Shown here piece by piece: positions 7,996-17,430 of a stretch of DNA of 33,031 nucleotides. Source of the DNA: Parcubacteria bacterium C7867-007. Lineage in GTDB: Bacteria > Patescibacteriota > Minisyncoccia > Phycocordibacterales > Phycocordibacteraceae. The DNA lies in the NCBI GenBank assembly GCA_001189195.1, contig LFCQ01000007.1, forward strand, positions 1 to 33,031, in the 5' to 3' direction. Made by a program: the position numbers and the translations under genes. The number at the start of each line of letters is the position of its first letter. Position 1 is the stretch's first letter. The notes under the pieces were generated by a model, which was not told the DNA's origin, made no database searches, and saw only the letters and a program-made list of their open reading frames with translations.

Positions 7996-9390
7996 TTACG
8001 GTACCTTAATCTGAACTGCACCCTCCTTCGTAATCTCCCACTTCTGCCCCTTCTCAGGAACAATAGCTTTTGCACCTAGATACTCATGGATACGCTGCGC
8101 AAGGAATCGTGCGGCTGATGGTTCACCAAGTGCAGTAAAGAAGGTCTTTGTCCTTGGCTGGCAACTCTCTGCAAACTCCACCAATCCATCCCTGTCAGCA
8201 TGTGCAGACCATCCATGGAAGGACTCCACATGGGCCCGTACACGCACTTTGTTGCGATCTATCTGTACATGGGTCGCACCGTCCTGAAGACGGCGTCCTG
8301 GGCTTCCTGGTGCCTGGTACCCCACGATCATGAGGGTGGTTGTGGATTCTGGAAGGAACTTCTGCTCATGTCTTCCAATACGCCCTCCATGGCTCATACC
8401 AGCACCGGCCATGATGATCTTTGGGCCATGGTCCTGCCATATACTCATAGACTCTTCTCGTGAAGGAGTCTCTTTAAGGAATGGGAACTTAAAGAGACTC
8501 TTCTCACGGTGCATTTCCTCAACTGCTTCAGGACGGAAGTATTCCTCTGCCCATTTCTCATATACGGCTGTTGCTTTGATAGCGAGTGGTGAGTCTAGAT
8601 ATACGGTGATCTTTGGAAGCTCACCTGCGTCCATGAGGTTGGAGAGTTCATAGAGCATTAGCTGAGTACGCTCTAGAGAGAATGCAGGAATGAGTACCGT
8701 ACCACCACGCGCAATAGCGCGCTTAAGGGCATCGCGTAGTTCAGGTACACGGTCTCCCTTCTCGGTATTCTTGCGGTCTCCGTACACACTCTCCATCACC
8801 ACTACGTCTGCATCGGTAACAGGTTCTGCATCTTTGAGGTATACGTTTGGTGTTGCGCCTATGTCTCCCGTTATGCAAAGGGCCACATCATCCTCATCTT
8901 TAATACGCACACTTCCAGAACCAAGAATGTGTCCGGTGTTGCGCATGTAGCAGGAGAGACCGGGAGCTGCTTCCCATTCCTGGTGATACTTAACCACTTC
9001 AATACGAGACATAAGCGCATCAATATCCCGATCGTCATACATAGGTTCAAGACCATGCTCACGAGCGTTCTCTGCAAGGATACGTGCAGAGTCTCGCAGC
9101 ATTATGTCCATCAAATCCCTTGTTGGACCTGTTACATACACCGTCCCCTTAAATCCTTCACGGATAAGCTTAGGTGCACGACCAATGTGATCAAGATGCG
9201 CATGAGTGATAACAAGTGCATCAAGACTGGGTACGTCATAGTCAAAGGGTGCGTACATTTCTCTCTCGGAGAAATCCCTTCCCTGCTCAATACCACAATC
9301 AACCAAAAGCTTGCCGCGAGCTCCCTCCACCAGGAAATTAGATCCTGTTACGGTATCCGCACCACCATAGAAGGTTAACGTGAGCGCCAT
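7996..9390 (-). CDS. MBL-fold beta-CASP RNase/metallo-hydrolase
   Basis: ITHAHLDHIGRAPKL, NTGHILGSGSVRI, TGDIG, beta-CASP core and C-terminal SFHGWSAHAD. Confidence 0.9.
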   Translation of the reverse strand: MALTLTFYGGADTVTGSNFLVEGARGKLLVDCGIEQGRDFSEREMYAPFDYDVPSLDALVITHAHLDHIGRAPKLIREGFKGTVYVTGPTRDLMDIMLRDSARILAENAREHGLEPMYDDRDIDALMSRIEVVKYHQEWEAAPGLSCYMRNTGHILGSGSVRIKDEDDVALCITGDIGATPNVYLKDAEPVTDADVVVMESVYGDRKNTEKGDRVPELRDALKRAIARGGTVLIPAFSLERTQLMLYELSNLMDAGELPKITVYLDSPLAIKATAVYEKWAEEYFRPEAVEEMHREKSLFKFPFLKETPSREESMSIWQDHGPKIIMAGAGMSHGGRIGRHEQKFLPESTTTLMIVGYQAPGSPGRRLQDGATHVQIDRNKVRVRAHVESFHGWSAHADRDGLVEFAESCQPRTKTFFTALGEPSAARFLAQRIHEYLGAKAIVPEKGQKWEITKEGAVQIKVP

Positions 9391-9737
9391 ATAGTGAATC
9401 GTGCGAGAACATATACTGCCACCGCACCAAATACATCGTTAAGGATATCGTGGAGCGTGTCCCATACATAGCGAGACTGGCCCGTTGAAATACCAAAATA
9501 ATATTCAAAGAGCTCCCATCCAACTGCTCCAAGAGCGATAATGAGGAGGTATGTGTACGGACGGAACTTTTGGAACACTCCCACAATAGCAGCACCCATC
9601 ATGGCACCACCCAGTATGTGCATTGGAGTATCCAGCCAGCGATAGTACCAGTATAGGTAGTTCTCAAGCGCAACAAGATGTATACCAAGCATGATGAGTG
9701 CCAGTACAAGCGTGCCAAGGAGCCATCGTAATCTCAT
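9375..9737 (-). CDS. Membrane protein (VanZ/DUF2238-like)
   Basis: MRLRWLLGTLVLALIMLGIH...WLDTPMHILGGAMMG...GWELFEYYFG...DTLHDILNDVFGAVAVY; overlaps the downstream gene. Confidence 0.65.
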   Translation of the reverse strand: MRLRWLLGTLVLALIMLGIHLVALENYLYWYYRWLDTPMHILGGAMMGAAIVGVFQKFRPYTYLLIIALGAVGWELFEYYFGISTGQSRYVWDTLHDILNDVFGAVAVYVLARFTIWRSR

Positions 9738-9767
9738 AGGGATAACTTTAGCATGGCGAGTGAACGT

Positions 9768-9796
9768 AAAAACCCCGTCCATAAGACGGGGGTTTT
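9768..9796. terminator. Terminator hairpin between 9737 and ndk
   Basis: AAAAACCCCGTC-CATAA-GACGGGGGTTTT. Confidence 0.8.
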
Positions 9797-9864
9797 ACGA
9801 AGCTGCCTCCCTGTGGCAACTTTCGTATACCACGTGGGTGTCCGCAATCTGCAGAGGTAGAGCA

Positions 9865-10491
9865 TTAAATGTTCACGGTCTGCAGACAATATGAGCCGTC
9901 GATGTTAATGTCGTAGAGCATCGCTTCCTGCACATGGCGATATGCAATGATCTCTTGCGGAGTGAACCAGAGATTGATTTCTCCTTCTGCTTCTTCGGGT
10001 TGATCGGTGCAGTGAATGAGGTTTCGCACAGCACGATCATCCACGTTAGCCATTGCATAGGTATCGAGGGTGAGATCTCCACGAATAGTACCAACGTCTG
10101 ATACCGCAGGCTCCGTGGTGCCAACAAGTTTCTTAACAATAGCAACTGCTTGGTTACCCTCCCAAATCATCATCACCACAGGACCAAACGTCATGTACTT
10201 CTCAAGAGCACGGATAATATCTTTACCGTATTCAATCGGTTCCTTCTCTGCAGAAAGACCCGCACTCTTTCGGTTCTCAACAATACCGGTTCCCTTCTTG
10301 ATAAACCACGCATCATCCTTGTTGTAGTGCTTCCAGATGAGGTCTTTATCTGCAACGGTCATCTTGAGCGCAACAAGCTTGAGGCCAGTGCGTTCAAAGC
10401 GACTAATAATTTCACCTACCAGGTTACGCTGAATACCATCTGGCTTGATTATCACGAAGGTGCGCTCGGTCTTTGGGTGCGGAATAGCCAT
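9865..10491 (-). CDS. ndk: Nucleoside-diphosphate kinase with internal insertion and C-terminal extension
   Basis: ERTFVIIKPDGIQRNLVGEIISRFERTGLKLVALKM, VRNLIHCTDQPEEAEGEINLWF (active-site His); longer than typical Ndk. Confidence 0.88.
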   Translation of the reverse strand: MAIPHPKTERTFVIIKPDGIQRNLVGEIISRFERTGLKLVALKMTVADKDLIWKHYNKDDAWFIKKGTGIVENRKSAGLSAEKEPIEYGKDIIRALEKYMTFGPVVMMIWEGNQAVAIVKKLVGTTEPAVSDVGTIRGDLTLDTYAMANVDDRAVRNLIHCTDQPEEAEGEINLWFTPQEIIAYRHVQEAMLYDINIDGSYCLQTVNI

Positions 10492-10546
10492 GAATTACTC
10501 TATAAATACTAAAGAATCGCCAGGGCGAAGATAGTGACAGTATAGC

Positions 10547-10581
10547 AAAACAGCCACACCTCAGCGAGGTGTGGCTGTTTT
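10547..10581. terminator. Terminator downstream of 10592-10828
   Basis: AAAACAGCCACACCTC-AGC-GAGGTGTGGCTGTTTT. Confidence 0.85.
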
Positions 10582-10591
10582 AATCCGACTG

Positions 10592-10828
10592 CTACTGAGG
10601 CGCAGCATCCCCGCCAATCATGCCGTTATCTGGCATGTCACTTCCTGCGGGAAGAGTGACATTGATGTTTGCTGAGCCACCTGCGGGTGCTGCTGGAGTA
10701 CCTCCCCCATAGTTCATCCAGGCATAGGCGCCTGCACCAATAAGTGCGATAAGGAGAATAACCGCAATAACCCATCCCGCGGCAGAGTTCTGAGGAGCGG
10801 CGGCTGGGGTCGTAACAACAGTGTCCAT
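10592..10828 (-). CDS. Small Ala/Gly-rich single-TM protein
   Basis: MDTVVTTPAAAPQNSAAGWVIAVILLIALIGAGAYAWMNYGGG... Confidence 0.6.
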   Translation of the reverse strand: MDTVVTTPAAAPQNSAAGWVIAVILLIALIGAGAYAWMNYGGGTPAAPAGGSANINVTLPAGSDMPDNGMIGGDAAPQ

Positions 10829-10908
10829 AGTGTATGAGGTTCAGTTTATATAAGCTTGTATCTAGCGATCGTACGCTTATCTATATTAACGTTTGATGAA
10901 CCAAAATC

Positions 10909-11679
10909 TTACTCACTCGGGCGCTTTGTAACAACAATGGTGTTGTTTTCTTCAATGAGAATAGTGTGTTCAAAGTGTGCACTACGTGAACCATCCTTTG
11001 TAGCGAAGGTGTAGCCATCGCGGAGTATATGTACCCCCGCACGTCCGATATTCGCGATAGGTTCTAGAGCAAGCACCATGCCTGGTACGATCTCAGGACC
11101 TGTGCCCGGGTGCCCCACATTCCCAACAAACGGCTCTTCGTGCACTTCTTCACCAACACCATGTCCACCCAGAATCTTCACCACTGAGAATCCTGTTCCT
11201 TTAAAAGCCTCTTCTGTGGCGTGTGAAATATCACCTATCCGGTTACCTACACGAGACGCAGCAATTGCCGCATCAAGTGCGAGACGTGTAGTGTCCATAA
11301 GTGCGTATGACTTCGTATCAGTCTTCCCCACCGGTACCGTGACGGCAGAGTCTACGATCATACCGTTATGCGAAAGACCAAGATCGAGAGAAACAATGTC
11401 TCCTTCCTTGAGTACACGATCACTTGGGATACCATGCACCACCTCATCATTCACTGAGATACAGAGTGCTGCCGGAAATGGATAGCGTGCTCCTTCAGGC
11501 TGATACCCTTTAAAAATTGGTTCGTCTCCACCGGCACGAATAAGTTCTTCAGCACGAATATCAAGCTGCTTGGTGGTTACACCAGGGCGCACTTCTCCTG
11601 CGAGTGTTTCCAGAATAATCCCAAAGCGGCGTCCTGCTTCCAGAAGATCCTCACGTTGTTCAGGCGTACGAATAACCAT
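10909..11679 (-). CDS. map: Type I methionine aminopeptidase
   Basis: EEDIV-type metalloprotease motifs: VSLDLGLSHNGMIVDSAVTV, GGHGVGEEVHEEPFVGN, VPGMVLALEPI. Confidence 0.92.
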   Translation of the reverse strand: MVIRTPEQREDLLEAGRRFGIILETLAGEVRPGVTTKQLDIRAEELIRAGGDEPIFKGYQPEGARYPFPAALCISVNDEVVHGIPSDRVLKEGDIVSLDLGLSHNGMIVDSAVTVPVGKTDTKSYALMDTTRLALDAAIAASRVGNRIGDISHATEEAFKGTGFSVVKILGGHGVGEEVHEEPFVGNVGHPGTGPEIVPGMVLALEPIANIGRAGVHILRDGYTFATKDGSRSAHFEHTILIEENNTIVVTKRPSE

Positions 11680-11681
11680 AC

Positions 11682-12254
11682 CTATAGACCGAGTGCAGTA
11701 TGCACTGCCTGTGCCACTTCTTCAGGAGACTGTTCACCATCAATATCGATAAGTGCTCCCTTTGCACGGAAGATCTCAAGTGCCTTGAGAGTATGTTCTG
11801 CATATTCTTCCAAACGCTCTTCAACTGCATCTTGGCGATCATCAGATCGACCTGAGGTGTGAGCACGACCTTCTAGGCGACGGCGTACCTCATCATCAGA
11901 CACACTGATGTTCACTACCTTAAACGGACGGCCCACCCACTCGAGCGTTGCAACATTTAATTCAGCTTCTTGAAGCTTACGATTGAAACCATCGAATATA
12001 ACACTCTCTTCTTCCCCTACGGAAAACAGAGCACGTTGGTATAGGTACATAGCAAACCAGTGTGGCATGAGGAGGCCTTGTGCGAGATCATCTCGCACCC
12101 TTCTCCCGACAACAGTATCTTCTTCAGCAATTGAGCGGAACTGAGCTCCTGAAGCTAAGATCTTCCAGCCCGTACGCTGTGCAAGGATCCTTGCCTGCGT
12201 ACCCTTGCCGCTGCCAGGTTTACCAATGAAAAAGACGGTATGTGGTTGATTCAT
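11682..12254 (-). CDS. adk: Adenylate kinase
   Basis: P-loop FFIGKPGSGKGTQARILAQRTG; FDGFNRKLQEAE; position after secY. Confidence 0.9.
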   Translation of the reverse strand: MNQPHTVFFIGKPGSGKGTQARILAQRTGWKILASGAQFRSIAEEDTVVGRRVRDDLAQGLLMPHWFAMYLYQRALFSVGEEESVIFDGFNRKLQEAELNVATLEWVGRPFKVVNISVSDDEVRRRLEGRAHTSGRSDDRQDAVEERLEEYAEHTLKALEIFRAKGALIDIDGEQSPEEVAQAVHTALGL

Positions 12255-12260
12255 AAGGGT

Positions 12261-12269
12261 ACTTTAGCA
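12261..12269 (-). promoter_or_regulatory. Extended -10 of adk (putative leaderless)
   Basis: Minus strand TGC-TAAAGT-ACCCTT-ATG. Confidence 0.45.
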
Positions 12270-12277
12270 TGGTACGA

Positions 12278-12302
12278 AAAAACCGGCCTCTCAGCCGGCT
12301 GT
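12278..12302 (-). terminator. secY-end terminator
   Basis: CCGGC/GCCGG stem followed on the minus strand by a T-run. Confidence 0.65.
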
Positions 12303-12304
12303 TT

Positions 12305-13570
12305 CTAATACTCTCTAAGTGATGCGTGTGCATCGACCTTTCGGATGAGGTCCAGAAGTACCTGAACCGCGATGAGGAGTGCGGTACCTCCCACAAGAAC
12401 TGCAGTGATACCCGTGATTCCCTGCACAATGAATGGAATAACGGCAACGAGACCAAGGAAGATTGCACCAGGAAGAGTTACGCGTGTCACCACTGAACCG
12501 ATGTATGATTCTGTCTCACGTCCAGGACGAACACCAGGAACGAATGCACCAGACTTCTGAAGGTTATCTGCAACACGCTTTGGCTCGAAGGTGATGGTGG
12601 TGTAGAAGAAGGTGAACATGATAACGAGGAGGAAGTATGCAGCACCGTACGCGAACTGATTGTTCACGAATGCTGTGTATGCGGCAGTAAGGCCTGCTGC
12701 ACCAAATACACCCATAGCATCAAGTGCTGAGAATGCCATCTGAGGAAGAAGAAGGAGTGAGAGTGCAAAGATGATTGGGATCACACCAGCCTGAAGAAGG
12801 CGTATTGGAAGATAGGTCGTTGCATTCACCCCACCACGTACCTGACGTGCGTATGCGATTGGAATTGAACGTTCTGCTTCAGATACAAGAACCACCGAGT
12901 ACACAACAGCAATCGCAAGTGCGAGGAAGCCAAGGTATGCAGGGATGTTTTCAACCGATGCAGTGAAGATTGCCTGAGATACGGCTGCAGGAAGACCGGC
13001 AATGATACCTGCGAAGATAATAAGTGATACTCCGTTACCAATACCGAACTCGGTGATGAGCTCACCAATCCACATAAGAAGGAGTGAACCTGCTGCTGCA
13101 AGGAATACGTTGATTGCGAAGGCAAATGGCGTAAGGGTAAGAAGTACATTCTGACTCTCAAGGAGTGAGAGGAATGCTACCGATTGCATGATAGCGATCG
13201 GGATAGTGATCATGCGGGAGATAGAAATGAACTGGGTGCGTCCTGCCTCCCCCTCCTCGCTGTACATTGCTTTCACACGTGGGAATACCACCGTTGAGAG
13301 CTGCATGATGATAGATGCCGTAATGTACGGACCAACACCGAGCATTACGATCGATACATATGAGAAACCACCTCCTGAGAATACGTTCAAGAGGCCAAGG
13401 AACTGGTTATTGAAGAAGAACTGCTCCAGCGCAACACGATCTACACCTGGAATTGGTACAGCCGCAAGGAAACGGAATACTGCAATCGCTGCAAGAACAA
13501 AGAATATGCGATTACGAAGCGTCTTATCACTAAATGCGAGACGGAGCTTGTTGAAGAAATTAGCTACCAT
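12305..13570 (-). CDS. secY: Preprotein translocase SecY
   Basis: RIFFVLAAIAVFRFLAAVPIPGVD, SIVMLGVGPYITASIIMQL, GVNATTYLPIRLLQAGVIPIIFA. Confidence 0.97.
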   Translation of the reverse strand: MVANFFNKLRLAFSDKTLRNRIFFVLAAIAVFRFLAAVPIPGVDRVALEQFFFNNQFLGLLNVFSGGGFSYVSIVMLGVGPYITASIIMQLSTVVFPRVKAMYSEEGEAGRTQFISISRMITIPIAIMQSVAFLSLLESQNVLLTLTPFAFAINVFLAAAGSLLLMWIGELITEFGIGNGVSLIIFAGIIAGLPAAVSQAIFTASVENIPAYLGFLALAIAVVYSVVLVSEAERSIPIAYARQVRGGVNATTYLPIRLLQAGVIPIIFALSLLLLPQMAFSALDAMGVFGAAGLTAAYTAFVNNQFAYGAAYFLLVIMFTFFYTTITFEPKRVADNLQKSGAFVPGVRPGRETESYIGSVVTRVTLPGAIFLGLVAVIPFIVQGITGITAVLVGGTALLIAVQVLLDLIRKVDAHASLREY

Positions 13571-14015
13571 AGGAGATTGAGCCTCCTGCTGCTTCGATAG
13601 CTGACTTTGCGGCAGCTGAAACTTCGCAACCGGAAACTGTTAGTTTCTTAGTAAGGGTGCCAGTACCGAGAATCTTTACCTGCTTTAGGTATCCACCACG
13701 GCTACCGAGAAGATTCTTCTGGGTAAGTGCGATTGGGTGCACAGCATCACCTGCAGCGAAGTTTGCCTCAAGTGCAGAAAGATTAACTGCTACATAGCTG
13801 ATGCGGGGACGTACGGTGCGTGAACGATTCTTACCGTGTCCACGGAGTTTTGGGATCTTCTTGATAAGATCGCGCATTTCAGGTCGTTTCTTGTGACCGG
13901 CACGTGCATTTTGACCCTTGGTACCACGACCAGAAGTCTTTCCACGAGTACCACCACGTCCCACACGTGCGGTGGTGATGCGAGGAGTCTTGGGAGCGAG
14001 TGTGTTTATCTGCAT
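13560..14015 (-). CDS. rplO: 50S ribosomal protein L15
   Basis: GRGGTRGKTSGRGTKGQNARAGHKKRPE... typical L15 N-terminus. Confidence 0.93.
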   Translation of the reverse strand: MQINTLAPKTPRITTARVGRGGTRGKTSGRGTKGQNARAGHKKRPEMRDLIKKIPKLRGHGKNRSRTVRPRISYVAVNLSALEANFAAGDAVHPIALTQKNLLGSRGGYLKQVKILGTGTLTKKLTVSGCEVSAAAKSAIEAAGGSISYGS

Positions 14016-14024
14016 AAAAATGTC

Positions 14025-14639
14025 TTAGCCTTTGAGCTGCTTGAGTGCGGCGATGGTAGCGCGTGCAATAGTGAGCTTGTTCTTAGAACGAGTCTGAATC
14101 TTTGCAATCACGTTGGTAACACCAGCGTGCTCAAGAACCACACGCATTGCTGATCCAGCAACGATACCACGACCTGGAGAAGGGATGATCTCTACGGTGC
14201 TTGATGAATACTTTGCATGTACCTCATGTGCGATAGAGCGGTCCTTGGTGAGAGGGACAGTGAAGAGTGCTTTCTTTGCAGAACGTACTGCCTTATCGAT
14301 AGCAAGTGCAGTGTCTGCACCCTTACCGATACCAACACCAACACGACCCTTCTTGTCACCGATAACAACGGTAACGCTGAATGAGAAACGGCGACCACCT
14401 GCCATCACACGAGCAACACGACGTACTTCAAGAGTAGCCTGTTCGAACTCGCTGCGCTCACGGGGAGCACGCTCACGGGGGCGACCTCCTGGACGTCCTC
14501 CGGTGCGACCACCGCGACCACCACGTGCCTGACGTGGGTCTACAGCAGCTGCTTCAACAGGCGCAGCAGTTTCAACAACTACTTCTGTTGCTTCGGTTGG
14601 AACGATCTCGGTCTCGGTCATGGTGGTTGTGTCAGTCAT
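14025..14639 (-). CDS. rpsE: 30S ribosomal protein S5 with RGG-rich N-terminal extension
   Basis: RRVARVMAGGRRFSFSVTVVIGDKKGRVGVGIGKG...; preceded by ARGGRGGRTGGRPGGRPRERAPRER. Confidence 0.95.
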   Translation of the reverse strand: MTDTTTMTETEIVPTEATEVVVETAAPVEAAAVDPRQARGGRGGRTGGRPGGRPRERAPRERSEFEQATLEVRRVARVMAGGRRFSFSVTVVIGDKKGRVGVGIGKGADTALAIDKAVRSAKKALFTVPLTKDRSIAHEVHAKYSSSTVEIIPSPGRGIVAGSAMRVVLEHAGVTNVIAKIQTRSKNKLTIARATIAALKQLKG

Positions 14640-14645
14640 AAAATA

Positions 14646-14990
14646 TTAGAAAGCGAGACCTCCTTCACGGGCTGCGTCCGCAAGCTTCTTAACCTGGGCT
14701 GCGTATGAGTATCCGCCGCGGTCAAATACCACGGTAGTAACACCAGCCTTCGCTGCACGCTCAGCAATCGCCTTCCCTACCGCAGCAGCCTGAAGGGTCT
14801 GTGCACCAGCGAACTCACGACCATGCGCTGCAGCAAGCGTACGTCCTGCAACATCGTCAATAACCTGTGCTGATACGAAACGATTTGAACGATGAATGGC
14901 AAGACGTGGACGAACAGCCGTTCCAGAAACCTGGGAACGAATTCGGTTGTGGCGGCGTGCGCGAAGCGCTTGTTTGCTGATAGTAGTCAT
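14646..14990 (-). CDS. rplR: 50S ribosomal protein L18
   Basis: [35 protein letters not shown]...[28 protein letters not shown]. Confidence 0.95.
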   Translation of the reverse strand: MTTISKQALRARRHNRIRSQVSGTAVRPRLAIHRSNRFVSAQVIDDVAGRTLAAAHGREFAGAQTLQAAAVGKAIAERAAKAGVTTVVFDRGGYSYAAQVKKLADAAREGGLAF

Positions 14991-14996
14991 AATGGA

Positions 14997-15530
14997 TTAG
15001 ACGGCTTTCTTGCCCTGCTTACGGCGGATGACTTCATCATCATACTTAATACCCTTACCAAGATACGGTTCAGGTGGCTTGATGCCGCGTACTTCTGCAG
15101 CAAACTGGCCAACCTTCTGCTTGTCTGCACCCTCGATAGTGATAGTGGTCTTTACAACACCAACAGTGATGCCGTCAGGAATCTTCATTACTACAGGATG
15201 TGAGAAACCAACTGCAAAGACGAGTTCAGTTCCCTTAAGCTCTACCTTGTATCCAACACCGTTAAGAATAAGTACTTTCTTGAAAGGAGTCTCAACACCC
15301 TGCATCATCGCAATAACATGTGCAGCGAATGTACCGGTGAGTGCCTTTGCAAGCTTGCTCGAGTTGTTTGGAGTGATTACTACACCCTCATCCGTAACCT
15401 TGATAGAGATTGAGGAGTGCACGGAACGAGAAAGTGTTTCCTTTGCTCCCTTTACAGAAAGCATGCCATCACCTGCGGTAACGGTTACTTTCGTTGGAAT
15501 CTGGATTGGCTTCTTTGCAAGGCGGCTCAT
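14997..15530 (-). CDS. rplF: 50S ribosomal protein L6
   Basis: MSRLAKKPIQIPTKVTVTAGDGMLSVKG...KPPEPYLGKGIKYDDEVIRRKQGKKAV. Confidence 0.96.
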   Translation of the reverse strand: MSRLAKKPIQIPTKVTVTAGDGMLSVKGAKETLSRSVHSSISIKVTDEGVVITPNNSSKLAKALTGTFAAHVIAMMQGVETPFKKVLILNGVGYKVELKGTELVFAVGFSHPVVMKIPDGITVGVVKTTITIEGADKQKVGQFAAEVRGIKPPEPYLGKGIKYDDEVIRRKQGKKAV

Positions 15531-15541
15531 AAATAAATGTA

Positions 15542-15934
15542 TTACCAGATCTCAAAGAGATTCTCACCTCCAGCACGAACCTTACGTGCTTCCTTGTCTG
15601 TAAGGATTCCCTTTGGAGTAGAGATGATACGAGCACCAAGACCGTTCTTCACTGCATGCGCTTCTGTAGAAGAGACATAGAGACGACGACCTGGCTTTGA
15701 GATGCGCTTAACATCAGTGATCTTGTGATTGCCGTGCGCGTCATATGCAAGTGTTACCTCAATCTGGAACGGCGCCTTCTTTGTTACCTCAACACGCTCA
15801 ACGAAGCCGAGCTCCTTAAGCTTCTTAGCAATCTCCTCAATGTGCTTAGAATGCGGCGCAGACACCACCGTGTTACCGATAGCTCCTGCATTCTTTAGAC
15901 GGATTATAAAATCTCCTACGCGGTCAGATACCAT
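15542..15934 (-). CDS. rpsH: 30S ribosomal protein S8
   Basis: MVSDRVGDFIIRLKNAGAIGN...ISKPGRRLYVSS...GLGARIISTPKGILTDKEAR. Confidence 0.95.
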   Translation of the reverse strand: MVSDRVGDFIIRLKNAGAIGNTVVSAPHSKHIEEIAKKLKELGFVERVEVTKKAPFQIEVTLAYDAHGNHKITDVKRISKPGRRLYVSSTEAHAVKNGLGARIISTPKGILTDKEARKVRAGGENLFEIW

Positions 15935-15944
15935 ACAAAAATAA

Positions 15945-16214
15945 TTACCAAGAAGCTTTCTTAACACCCGGAATCTTTCCTTCACGAGCCATCTCGCGGA
16001 ACTGGATGCGAGAAAGACCGAATGTGCGCATGTAGCCACGACCGCGGCCAGTGATTGCACAACGATTCTTTATACGTACAGGGGAAGAGTTCTTCGGGAG
16101 TGCCTGTAGGCCATCCCAGTCACCAGCAGCCTTAAGAGCAGCGCGCTTCTCAGCGTACTGCGCAACAAGCTTCACCTTCTTGGCGTTGCGAGCGATTTGG
16201 GATGTTTTAGCCAT
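15945..16214 (-). CDS. rpsN: 30S ribosomal protein S14 (zinc-free long type)
   Basis: [43 protein letters not shown]. Confidence 0.95.
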   Translation of the reverse strand: MAKTSQIARNAKKVKLVAQYAEKRAALKAAGDWDGLQALPKNSSPVRIKNRCAITGRGRGYMRTFGLSRIQFREMAREGKIPGVKKASW

Positions 16215-16284
16215 ACGAAAAAGAGCTCCGGAGAGCGTGCAAGTAATGTATCAGTTAGCATTTAGGCTGTCAAATTAATGAAGA

Positions 16285-16316
16285 ACCGCCCGACGCTAGT
16301 GCGCGCCGGGCAGTTA
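16285..16316 (-). terminator. Hairpin downstream of orphan ORF 16323-16757
   Basis: AACcGCCCG...CGGGCaGTT imperfect stem. Confidence 0.5.
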
Positions 16317-16322
16317 TTGGCT

Positions 16323-16757
16323 CTAGAGTTCAGCCACCAAAATTCTAAAATTCTCGAGTGTGAGGCTGAAATACAGGTCTAAACGCAGCGTCCCCCCATC
16401 CAGCACCCTAAACATAAGTAGTATGGGCATGACGGCTTCTTCAGAAGGTTCGGGTGGGAAGGAGACCCAAAAGACTCCTTCATGGATCAAGGAAACTAAT
16501 TTGTCTCTTTCATCCTGATCTAGCCTATTGTGACTAGGTGCGGTACTCAAGGAAGATTCATACGTTATATCAACCTCTTTCCCTCCCGCACCCACCAAAG
16601 AAGCCGTGATTTCAGTAAATCTGTTGCCATCAGAAGTCAGATTGAGGCCACCACGGATATGCTTGAACGCGACTTCAACCACAGGGATCTCTGATCTGAA
16701 GGTTCCCTCTGCAACTGAAACGATGAGTAGAGAGACTTCGTTACGATTAAGTGCCAT
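16323..16757 (-). CDS. Orphan hypothetical protein (144 aa) interrupting the spc operon
   Basis: MALNRNEVSLLIVSVAEGTFRSEIPVV...; SD AGAGGTG before ATG; flanked by hairpins. Confidence 0.75.
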   Translation of the reverse strand: MALNRNEVSLLIVSVAEGTFRSEIPVVEVAFKHIRGGLNLTSDGNRFTEITASLVGAGGKEVDITYESSLSTAPSHNRLDQDERDKLVSLIHEGVFWVSFPPEPSEEAVMPILLMFRVLDGGTLRLDLYFSLTLENFRILVAEL

Positions 16758-16839
16758 TTCACACCTCTATGTCTTGCTACCCACGTAGCGTTGAATTCCC
16801 GTATCACAATCACACGATGAGTGTAATAAGTCAAAAGAC

Positions 16840-16868
16840 CGACTCCAAAGAGCCGGCCTTTTGACTTA
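16840..16868 (-). terminator. Terminator after rplE (approximate coordinates)
   Basis: GTCAAAAG.CCG...CCGGCCTTTTGAC imperfect inverted repeat. Confidence 0.65.
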
Positions 16869-16874
16869 ACACGC

Positions 16875-17420
16875 TTACTTAGGCTCAGTAACCTTAAGCG
16901 GAATACCGAGGTGGCGATAGAAGGCTTCTGCCTCTTCCTTGCCCTTTGCAGTAGTAACTAGAGTGATAGCGAGACCAAATACATCCTTGAGATCCTCTTC
17001 GCTTGTTTCAGGGAAGATGCTGTTCTCACGAATACCAATGGTGAGGTTACCCATAGCATCGATAGCGGATGCATTAAGACCACGGAAGTCACGAGTACGA
17101 GGAAGTGCGATGTTCACGAGCTTGTCGAGGAAGTCACGCATGCGGTCTCCACGAAGAGTTACCTGGTATCCGACTATTTCTCCCTCACGAAGCTTGAATG
17201 ATGCAATAGACTGGCGTGCTGCGCGCTCTGATGGCTTCTGGCCAGTGATGCGAGCAAGTCGGTCTGCAACAACCTTGTTGCGGTTCTTGTCACGTGCCTT
17301 TCCAACACCAGAAGATACAACGATCTTAAGGAGACGTGGTGCAGCCATCGGATTGGTGTATCCGAATGTACCCTTGAGGGTATCGTATGCGTTCTTCTGC
17401 TTTTCTTTGGTAATAATCAT
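16875..17420 (-). CDS. rplE: 50S ribosomal protein L5
   Basis: NPMAAPRLLKIVVSSGVGKARD...REGEIVGYQVTLRGDRMRDFLDKLVNIALPRTRDFRGL. Confidence 0.96.
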   Translation of the reverse strand: MIITKEKQKNAYDTLKGTFGYTNPMAAPRLLKIVVSSGVGKARDKNRNKVVADRLARITGQKPSERAARQSIASFKLREGEIVGYQVTLRGDRMRDFLDKLVNIALPRTRDFRGLNASAIDAMGNLTIGIRENSIFPETSEEDLKDVFGLAITLVTTAKGKEEAEAFYRHLGIPLKVTEPK

Positions 17421-17430
17421 AAAAGTGTAA

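Noticed and set aside
11078-11485. Long plus-strand ORF opposite map (and similar ones opposite ribosomal genes)
   Set aside because: Antisense shadow of a confidently identified gene, low-complexity translation, no start signals.
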